This document shows positions 35,625 to 45,155 of a DNA stretch of 64,000 nt, in pieces. The DNA is taken from the NCBI GenBank assembly GCA_016792625.1, contig JAEUKK010000090.1, forward strand, positions 54,963 through 118,962, written 5' to 3'. The notes beneath the pieces were generated by a model. It searched no databases. It was given only the letters and a program-made list of their open reading frames with translations, and was not told the origin of the DNA. The translations under genes were made by a program, and so were the position numbers. Origin of the DNA: Deltaproteobacteria bacterium (GTDB taxonomy: Bacteria; Myxococcota_A; UBA796; UBA2385). Position 1 is the first letter of the stretch; every line of letters starts with the position of its first letter.

Positions 35625-37398
35625 GCGCGCAGGCAGCGTCATCACCTTCTACAGCTACAAGGGCGGTGTCGGGCGCACCTTTCTGCTCGCCAACGTCGCG
35701 GCCACCCTGCGCCAGTGGGGCGCCCGGGTGCTCTGCGTCGACTGGGACCTCGAAGCACCCGGCCTGCACCACTACCTGCGCCCCCAAGGCGAGCCCACGG
35801 TCGGTCTGATTGACGTGATTGAGGGCTTTGTGCCCGGGGTACCCCTGGCCTGGAGCGATGCGCTCTGCGACGGCCCGGTCTTGAACCGGGCTGCGCCCCG
35901 AGGCCACCTGCAGCTGCTGCTGGCCGGCGGCGCCGAGGGCTATGGCGCCCGCATGCAAGCGCTCGACTGGCGCAAGCTCTACCAGAACGGCCTGGGCGAC
36001 GCCATTGAGAGGATGCGCGAAGAGTGGCGCCGCGCCTACGACTTTGTGCTGGTCGACAGCCGCACCGGGCTGAGCGACCTCGCCGGCATCTGCACGATCC
36101 AGCTACCCGACCTGCTCGTGCTGGTGGGCACCGCGAGCCAGCAGAGCATCGACGGCCTGCGCGAGGTGCTGGGCATGGTCGCGCGAGGCCGCGACGCCCT
36201 GCCCTACGAGCGCGCCGCCGTGCACGTGCTGCCGGTGCTCAGCCGCTTCGACCAGCGGGTCGAGCACGACCGCGCGAAAGACTGGTCGAAGCGCTTCTTT
36301 GCGGCCTTGGCGCCGGCCTTCACGTCGTGGCTGAACGCCGATATCGAGCCCGAGCGCCTCGCCCCCCGCCTGCGCGTGCCCCACGTTCCCTACTGGGGCT
36401 TCGGCGAGGGCCTGCCGGTCGAGAGCGAAGACCTGCACGACCCCGACGCCGTCTCGAGCGCGCTGCAGAGCATCGCCGCGCTGCTCGAGCACCACTTGGT
36501 CGACGCCCACCGGATCATCGACGACCGCGACGCCCTGCTCGCCGAGAGCAAGCGCCGCACCGCCGGCTTCGAGACCGACCTGCTGATCGTGGCCGAGGGC
36601 GGCGAGGCCAACCCGCTCGCCATCGAGGTCCGCAGCGCGGTCGACCCCAGCAAGCGCGTGCTGACCGTCGCCGAAGCCCAGCAAGACGCTGTTTTGGGCG
36701 CCGCCGCGGTGCTGTTGATCACCGAGAAGGCCAGCCCTGCCTTCGTGCGCGCAATCGCCGACATCCCCGGCTGGGTCTTCGGAAAGAACGACCCACGCGT
36801 CAACATCGCAGTGCTCGACGCCGAGCCGACCACCCGCCGCGGGCCGTTGGGCTCGCTGCGCCACTATGGCCGCGAGGCCCTGGTCGCGGAGTGGTTTATG
36901 GAGGGTGAGCTCGTCCGACCTCTCAGGGGCATCACTCAGCCCCTTCGGCAGCCTCGCAATCGCCCTAACGGAGAAGAACCTACATTTGATGTATGGGTAT
37001 CAGGTGGCCCAATCTTGCGGCGAGTTGAGACCAGCGCGCGCTTGCGTTTTACCGGAATCGGCATTTGTTTCGAGTACGAGTCGAGCATCAGCGACACTCC
37101 CGATCTGCTTCGTTTCGACGACATCTCAGGAGTGCGTTGGAATAGCGACCATGAGTATGAAGATTCCGGCGCGTTGCGGATCTTCCTGAGGCTATTCCTT
37201 AGGGTGGTGGACCGAAACGGAATCATGCCCGAAGTGGAAGTGAGCTTTGATTTCGATTTCTTCCACGGCTACAACGAGGACGACGAGCCAAGCGATGCTG
37301 AGCGTGCACGACTTGACTACTCAGCGAAGCTACTGACTAGCCTGATCGAAAAGTTCACCGGCCTCACCGCTGTGGGCCCGGCCGCCGAAACCGCTTGA
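35614..37398 (+). CDS. KGGVGR-variant MinD/ParA-like ATPase with low-GC C-terminal module
   Basis: A 594-residue protein. Residues 8-300 are a SIMIBI-class ATPase: deviant Walker A YKGGVGRTFLLANV (Lys16, but Arg21 in place of the second Lys), switch region VLCVDWDLEAPGLHHYL and Walker B FVLVDSRTGLSD (about 144-155). Residues about 318-430 form an alpha/beta region (TDLLIVAEGGEANP, AAVLLITEKASPAFV) that may be a second TIR-like fold. Residues about 440-594 are different: the DNA falls from about 70-75% GC to about 50-58% per 60 bases, counted by eye, with AT-ending codons. No family was recognised for this part. The module seems to have been added or exchanged. A structured repeat element starts 37 bases after the stop. 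Confidence 0.85.
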   Translation: MSAERAGSVITFYSYKGGVGRTFLLANVAATLRQWGARVLCVDWDLEAPGLHHYLRPQGEPTVGLIDVIEGFVPGVPLAWSDALCDGPVLNRAAPRGHLQLLLAGGAEGYGARMQALDWRKLYQNGLGDAIERMREEWRRAYDFVLVDSRTGLSDLAGICTIQLPDLLVLVGTASQQSIDGLREVLGMVARGRDALPYERAAVHVLPVLSRFDQRVEHDRAKDWSKRFFAALAPAFTSWLNADIEPERLAPRLRVPHVPYWGFGEGLPVESEDLHDPDAVSSALQSIAALLEHHLVDAHRIIDDRDALLAESKRRTAGFETDLLIVAEGGEANPLAIEVRSAVDPSKRVLTVAEAQQDAVLGAAAVLLITEKASPAFVRAIADIPGWVFGKNDPRVNIAVLDAEPTTRRGPLGSLRHYGREALVAEWFMEGELVRPLRGITQPLRQPRNRPNGEEPTFDVWVSGGPILRRVETSARLRFTGIGICFEYESSISDTPDLLRFDDISGVRWNSDHEYEDSGALRIFLRLFLRVVDRNGIMPEVEVSFDFDFFHGYNEDDEPSDAERARLDYSAKLLTSLIEKFTGLTAVGPAAETA

Positions 37399-37434
37399 GG
37401 AACCTCCGACGGATTGCATAGGATGTAGCCACCC

Positions 37435-37627
37435 GCGGCGACCCCCTCCATTACCCCAAACCACCCCAAAACGCGCCGAACCCGGGGGTTTCCAAAGGGG
37501 GGCGTTGCGCGCTGGCGCGCGGCGCTGCCATGCGCCGCGCGAAGCCTGCGCGCGGCCCCCCTTGGCGGGGGTCGCCAGGGGCCGCGCAGGCCCCTGGCCC
37601 GGGGGCCCGGGGGCGGGACGCCCCCGG
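37435..37627 (+). repeat. Structured multi-hairpin dispersed element, copy 2
   Basis: A leader with CCCCAAAACGCGCC and GGGGGTTTCC as in copy 1, then three hairpins. Hairpin 1: outer CCAAAGGGGGGC (37492-37503) with GCCCCCCTTGG (37555-37565), middle 37507-37512 with 37548-37553, and inner CGCGCGGCGC (37516-37525) with GCGCCGCGCG (37532-37541), loop TGCCAT. Hairpin 2: GCCAGGGGCC (37574-37583) with GGCCCCTGGC (37589-37598). Hairpin 3: CCGGGGGCG (37607-37615) with CGCCCCCGG (37619-37627). A fourth stem, AACAACGAC/GTCGTTGTT (37634-37654), is found only here. It lies 37 bases after the KGGVGR ATPase stop and on the same strand. Confidence 0.88.
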
Positions 37628-37662
37628 CTCCAGAACAACGACTACGTCGTTGTTCCCCGAGA

Positions 37663-37836
37663 GCGTCGAGCATCGGGAAGCGTCGAGCATCCGGCAAGCG
37701 TCGAGCATCCGGGAAGCGCCGAACATCGGGAAGCGCAGAGCATCGGGAAGCGGCGAACATCCGACAAGCGTTGAGCATCGGGAAGCGCCGAGCAGCGGGA
37801 AGCGCCGAGCAGCGGCAAAGCGCCGAGCAGCCGGAA
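37663..37836 (+). repeat. Tandem array of ten 17-18-base units
   Basis: Ten contiguous units with consensus GCGYCGAGCATCSGGAA and lengths 17, 18, 18, 17, 17, 18, 17, 17, 18 and 17 (174 bases in all). There are no spacers. The last three units share AGCAGC in place of AGCATC, so the array has a polarity. The mixed 17/18 lengths break any reading frame, so it is not a peptide repeat. It begins 35 bases after hairpin 3 of structured element copy 2. The unit is unrelated to that of the array at 3351-3455. Confidence 0.9.
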
Positions 37837-38044
37837 GTACCCAACAAAGCGAAAAGGGCAAAGTCCGCCCCCGGGGCTTGGGGGCCCCGCCCCCAAAACC
37901 CCGCCTTGCGGCGGCAGGGGGCCAAGGCGCCGCGCCCCGCGCGGGTCGCGGGCCCCGCCCGCGACGGAGCGCAGCGAACCGCCGGCGGCACCCGGCCCGC
38001 CAGGCGCCCGCCCGGCGGGGCCGCGCCGATCCCCGAACCCGGGC
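37837..38044. other. GC-rich hairpin tract between array and OmpA gene
   Basis: No gene is supported. It contains TTGGGGGC/GCCCCCAA with loop CCC (37878-37896), CCGCC/GGCGG (37901-37914) and GTCGCGGG/CCCGCGAC further on (about 37947-37967). On the minus strand it lies downstream of the cellulose operon and may end its transcript. Confidence 0.45.
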
Positions 38045-39759
<1,715 letters not shown>

Positions 39760-39763
<4 letters not shown>

Positions 39764-42700
39764 CGTGCGCCCTCCTTCCAGTCGAGGCCGCAGTTGGCCT
39801 GCTCCAGCAGCGGTGGTCCGTGCGCGCTGGACACGAAGGCCGCCGAGGGCGCGGGGAGCGAGGTGCCCTTGCGCCCGTACCGGAGCTGCACGAGGGCCGC
39901 GTTCTGCCCCCACACCACCCAGGAGCCCTGGTGCATGGCGTGGGCCACGAGCCCGAAGTTTTTGCCGAGGTCGTAGTGCAGGCTGCCGCGCACCTCGTAG
40001 CCCAGGTAGGTGCCTGGGTTGAGGTAGAGGGTCGGCTCGCCGAGCACCTGCTGGGGACCCGCCCCGATCAGGCCACAAGCCTGCAGCTTCTGCGCCGGGT
40101 CGATACCCCACCGAGATTCGAGGCGCACCATGCCCGAGTAGAAGGCGTCGGGGCTGAACATGCCGCCCTGGCCGGCGCCGAAGCCGTCGACCTGCCGGTC
40201 GTGGTCGACCGCGATGCCCTCGAACGCGATCCACAGGCTGCGGTCGAGCTCATCTTGCAGCGGGGCCCGCGCCCAGAGGACCGCTTGCTCCCAGGCGACC
40301 GCGCCCTCGCCCGCCCCGCCGATGGCGAGGTTCGGGCCGGCCGACTCACCCCAGCGGCCGAGCACACCCGCGCTGGCCTTGTTGGGCCAGTAGTGGCTGA
40401 TCTGGCCGCCGATCCAGGTGTCGTGCACCGCGCCCGTGACCTGCCCGGTCAGGGGGTCGCGCGCGCCGGCGAAGCTGGTGAAGGTGTCGGTCACCGGCGC
40501 CCGGGCCGTCTCGAGGCCGGCGTCAAAGCGGCCCGAGAGCCGCCCGCTGACCCCGCCCGCCCAGGTCAGGTAGGGGTCGATGGCAAAACCTTGGCCTGAG
40601 GGGCTGGTGCCCACCCGACCATAGGCGGCCACCGCCTCGTTGAGCGCGGTGGCGAAGCCCGCCGAGCCGGCGAGGCCGTTCGCCTCGCGCAGGCCGTCGG
40701 TCACCCGCACGGGGATCACCTCGGCCTGCAGGCGCACTGGACCGAGCACGGCCAGCTCGCCGGCGATCGGCGTGTACTGCAGCCGCAAGAACTGCTCGCC
40801 GGCTAGGCCCGGCCGGGTCGCGATGCCCGCGCCCACGGCGAGGCTGCCGCGGTAGGGGTTCTTGAGGCCCTCTTCGGCCTTCTGCAGGTTGACCTCGGGC
40901 AGCACCGGATTGGCGTCAGGCGGCACCGCCTCGGGGTCTTCGGCGGCCACGGTGCGGCCCGAGGGCAGCGGGGCCACCGGCAGGGGCTCAGGCGCCTGGC
41001 GGCTGCGGTTCACCCGCCCGCGCTTGGCCTCGATCTTGACCTCTTCGAGGGTGCGGCCCGCGGCCATCGGCCGGCCACGCTCGGCCTGCACGCGGGCCAG
41101 GGCCACGCCGACCTCGGGGTCTTTGTGCTCGGCCCAGTACTCCTGCAGCACGTCTTCGGCGTCGCTGAGCTGACCCCGGGCGAGGTAGGTGCTGGCCAAG
41201 CCGACCACGCCGCCGGCGTCGTCGGGGTCCATGTGCTGGGCGGTCTCAAAAGCGGCGAGCGCCTCGTCGTGCCGGTCGAGGTCGAGCCAAGCCGAGCCGA
41301 TGAGCACCCAGTGGCGGCTGCGCGAGTCGCCATAGGTGCGGATGGCCTCGGAGATGATGCCGTCGGCCGCCTCGCGAGAGCCGGCCTTGTGGGCCTCGCG
41401 GGCCTTGTCGAGCCGGCTGGCCAGCTCAAGCGCGCGGATCTCGTCGCCGAGCCAGGTCTCTTTGCTGACCTTGCGGGCCTTCTCGTAGGCGGCGAGCACG
41501 TCCTCGGTCTTGCGCAGCTTGAGGCCGGCCGCCTGCAGGGCCGCCAGCGCGCCGGGGTGGGCCGGCTGCTGCTCGAGCACGAGGCGCGCCTGGTCATAGG
41601 CCGCCTCGACCTCGCCCTCTTTGAGCATCAGCGCGGCCATCGCGACGCGCAGCTCAAGGTCGCCGGGGTAGGCGTCGAGCTGGTCTTCGAGGATGCGCCG
41701 GGCCTGGTCCATGTTGCCGATGACCGCCGCGCCCGCCGCCTCAGAGATGGCGTATTTGCGCTCGACCTCTTCGGCCAGCGCGATGTTCTCACGCGTGGGC
41801 TGGCGGGCGCAGAGCGCGCTGACCCGGCGCTGGGCGTCGGCGAGGTCGCCGCGAGAGGCCTGGGCGCGGATGATGCCCCGCTCGGCCTCGCCGAACTCGG
41901 GGTCGAGGCCCAGCGCCTCTTCGTACCAAGCCTCGGCGGCGTTGTACTGCCAGCGGCTGAGGTAGAGCGCGGCCAAGCCGGTGTAGAGCACCGGGTCGGG
42001 CCGGTCGTTGATCGCCGTCTTGTAGAGCTCAAAGGCGCCGCGGGCGTCGCCGCCGCGGGTGAGCCGGTCGGCTTCGGCGCGCTTGACGTTGCTCTGGGTG
42101 CGCAGCCAGGCCTCGCGGGCGTCGCCGTCCCGGGGCTCGTCCATGCGGGCGAGCAGGTAGCGGGCCCGGTCGAGCTGGTCGAGGGCGACGCGGCTGTTGA
42201 TCTCCCCCATGGCCAGCCAGGGGTCTTCGGGGTCGATGTCTCGCGCTTGGCCGTAGGTCTCCGCCGCCTGCTCGTAGAGCTTCATCTCGCTGAGCGTGTC
42301 GGCGAGCGCGTGCAGCAGGGTGATCTCGTTGGGGTACAGCGCGAGCAGGTTCTCGTAGAGGCCGCGCGCCTCGCCGTAGCGGCCGGCGTCGCGGGCCATG
42401 CGCGCGTCGCGGGAGATCTCGAGCATCTCGAGCTCCCGCTCGAGCCGCCGCGCCATCACGTCGGAGTAGCCGCTGGCCGAGAGGATGCCGCGGGCCTCGT
42501 CTTCGCGGCCCTGGGCCTTGAGCAGCGAGACCAGGGCCATCAGGGCTTGGCGGTTGCCCGGCGCCATCGTCCAGGCCTTGCGGTAGGCGCGCTCGGCGGT
42601 CGCCAGGTCGCCGGCTTGCCAGGCCACGCCGCCCATGCCGACGAGGTAGCTGACCGAGCGGCGGTCCATCGCGTGGGCGAGCAGGTACTGGTCTTGGGCG

Positions 42701-44031
42701 GCGTCGGTGCGACCGGCCGACTTGTTCTGCTCGGCGAGGATGGCGTTGAAGCGGGCCATGTCGGCGGCCGCGCGGTACCAACGGGCCTCGGTGGGCGCGC
42801 TTGAGAGCGCCACCCGCAGCATCTCGACCGCCTGATCGGTGCGGCCGGCCTTCCAGGTCGCCCAGGTGTAGAGCTGCACCCACTCGTAGTCTTCGGCGCG
42901 GGCGCGGGTGCCCGCCTCGAGCAGGCGCGCGGCCTCTTCGGCCTCACCCGCCACGATGAGGTGGTGGGCCCAGGCGCGCAGCACGATGGGGTGGCTGCCG
43001 TCGAGCTGGCGGGCCCGGTCGAGCGCGTCGCGCACGTTGGGCTCACGTTTGTCGAGGTCGACCGAGGTGGCCAGGGCCACCGCGTCGATGGTCTTGGCCA
43101 GCGGGTCATCGGGAGAGGGCAGCCGCCGCCGCGCCTCGCTGACCCGCCCCGCCTCGAGCAGCGCCTCGATGAGGCCGACCGCGTAGGTGCGGTCGCGGGG
43201 CTCGAGCAGCACCGCCTGCTCCCAGAGGCGCACCGTGTCAGCGCGGTTGGTGAGCCGCTCTTGGATGCGGGCCTGGGTGGCGTAGAGGTTGGCCTTCTCG
43301 CCGCGGCTGCGGGCGCCGTCAGACTCGCGGTCGCGGGCGCGCTCGAGCGACTCGATCGCCGCCTCGGGGTAGCCGAGCTGCTGCAGGCCCACCGCGCAGG
43401 GGGCGGGCATGCGGGTCGACTTGCAGCTGGCCGGCACGATCTCGGCGCCGGCGCGCATGGCCTCGTCGTAGCGGCCGAGCGCGATGAGGGCCGCGACCTC
43501 GCCGCGCCAGACCTGGGTGTCGCTGCGCTCTTCGCGGAAGACCTTGAGCGCGCGCTCGGACTCGCCATTGCGGAGGTAGGCGTCGCCCAGGGCCAAGCGG
43601 GCCTCGCGGTCGCCCGGATCTTGCGCGAGGCGGCGGCGGAGCAGCTCCATCGACTGCTTGCGGGTCGAGGCCTGATCGAGCCCGGCCAGGGCCGCGCGCA
43701 GCTGCACCGCCCGCGCCTCTTGGTTGGGCACATGGGGCATCAGCACCATGTAGGCGTCGGACCAGGCGTTGCGCGGCGGCTCGGTGAGCACGAGGCGCAG
43801 CAGCCGGTCCGCGGCGTCCTGGCGGGTGGCCGGCTCTTCCATCGCGGCGACCAGCACGGCCACCAGCTCATCCTGCCGACCGCCCTGCTGCGCGAGGCGA
43901 TCAGCGAGCGTGAGCAGCGACCAGGGGTCGTTGGCCGCGTCGCGGGTGGAGGGGGCCTCGCTGCGCCCGGCGGGGGCTTCGGCCCACGCGGTCGACAGCA
44001 GCAGGCCCAGCAGGAGCCCGGTCGGTGTCAT
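39760..44031 (-). CDS. bcsC: Cellulose synthase outer-membrane/TPR subunit BcsC
   Basis: A 1423-residue protein: signal peptide (LLLGLLLSTAWA), then about 1000 residues of TPR helices (for example YLRNGESERALKVFREE and ATWKAGRTDQAVEMLRVAL). A C-terminal beta-barrel of about 320 residues of the BCSC_C type begins after PYRGSLAVGAG. BcsC carries the glucan chain through periplasm and outer membrane. The gene overlaps bcsZ by ATGA at its start and the OmpA gene at its end. It is longer than the E. coli protein (about 1150), mainly through extra TPRs. ATG 44031 starts the signal peptide directly. Confidence 0.88.
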
Positions 44032-45155
44032 CGGAGTCTCTCCGGGGGCGCAGCTTGACCGCAGCGGAGGGCCAAGCCGAGCCACGTCCAGTTCTGGGCG
44101 TAGTAGTCATCGCGCTCACCCCAGCCGGGGCCCTGGCGCGCGTCGTCGATCTGGTCCGCGAGGGCGTCGGCGTCCTCGGGGCGGGCGTAGGTCCAGGCGG
44201 CGAGCACCGACCCGCTCATCGACAGGTGGCTGTAGGGGACCGTGCCCTTGCCCGCCGCGTCAAAAACCGCGGGGAGGGCGCCGCGCGCGTCAAAGGCGCG
44301 GCCGAGCATGGCGATGGGCACGAGCAGGCGCCGGGCCCGCACCTCGTCGGACCAGGCCACCTCGGCGGCTAAGGTCCAGGCGAAGCGTGAGGCCTCAAAA
44401 CCAAAGAGCTCGTGGGCCGGGTCGGGCGCGGGCACCCGGGCGAGCGTGCGGGGGTCGAGGTAGAGCCAGTCGGGGGCGAGGCTCTTCTCAAGGCCCGCAT
44501 CGGCGAGGATGGCGTAGCTGTCGTCAATCAGGCGCACCCACGGGTGGGCCGGGTCGACCTCAGCGAAGCTGCGCCAGGCAAAGGGCAACAAGTAGGAGGG
44601 GTTGAGCCGCAGCGGATCGCCGCCCTCGGCCCAGGGCCCGGGCAGGAGGACCAGCCGGCCCGCCACCTCGCGCACCTCGCGGGCCCAGAGCTGGTCGAGC
44701 ACCGCCTTGGCCTGCTGGGTGTAGGCCGGCGCATCCCAGCGGCGGGCGGCGAGCAGCAGCGACCAAGCGAGCAGCTGGTCGGCGTCGGCGGCCGGCTGGG
44801 CGTCGAGCACACCCCACCCGCCGTCGGGCCGCTGGCCCCAGCGCCAGGCGGGCAGCGCGCCCGGATCGCCGCCCTGCAGGTTGTCGCGGGTCCAGCGCAG
44901 GGCCTTGTCGAAGGTCTGGCGGTCGTCGGCCCACACCGCGCGCATCAGCGCGTAGGTCTGGCCCTCGGACGTGCTGATGCCCCCGCCTTTGTGATCGATG
45001 ACCCGGCCGTCATCTTGGATGAAGTGCCGCACATAGCCCCGCCAAGTCCGGCGCAGCGTGCCCGCGCAGGAGGCGTGCGCCTCCCCCGACGCGCTGGCCC
45101 AGAGGCCGAGCGCGCCCGCGGTCAGCGCGGCGCGGAGCGGGCGGGCGGCGCTCAT
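44028..45155 (-). CDS. bcsZ: Periplasmic endo-1,4-beta-glucanase BcsZ (GH8)
   Basis: A 375-residue glycoside hydrolase family 8 enzyme. Signal peptide to about residue 30 (EAHAS), then the catalytic Glu in STSEGQTYALMRAVW, the RWTRDNL helix, DADQLLAWSLLLAARRW and LNPSYLLPFAW. It trims or edits cellulose in the periplasm and is a usual member of cellulose operons. It starts with a 4-base overlap with bcsB (45152-45155) and ends with one with bcsC. Confidence 0.9.
   Translation of the reverse strand: MSAARPLRAALTAGALGLWASASGEAHASCAGTLRRTWRGYVRHFIQDDGRVIDHKGGGISTSEGQTYALMRAVWADDRQTFDKALRWTRDNLQGGDPGALPAWRWGQRPDGGWGVLDAQPAADADQLLAWSLLLAARRWDAPAYTQQAKAVLDQLWAREVREVAGRLVLLPGPWAEGGDPLRLNPSYLLPFAWRSFAEVDPAHPWVRLIDDSYAILADAGLEKSLAPDWLYLDPRTLARVPAPDPAHELFGFEASRFAWTLAAEVAWSDEVRARRLLVPIAMLGRAFDARGALPAVFDAAGKGTVPYSHLSMSGSVLAAWTYARPEDADALADQIDDARQGPGWGERDDYYAQNWTWLGLALRCGQAAPPERLR

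Noticed and set aside
37663..37836. CRISPR or other spacer array
   Set aside because: Units abut without spacers and are only 17-18 bases. No cas-like gene is nearby.
37642..37896. Cys/Arg/Leu-rich repeat peptide on the minus strand across the tandem array
   Set aside because: Units of 17 and 18 bases alternate, so the frame is not preserved between repeats. The periodic residues are a by-product of the DNA repeat.
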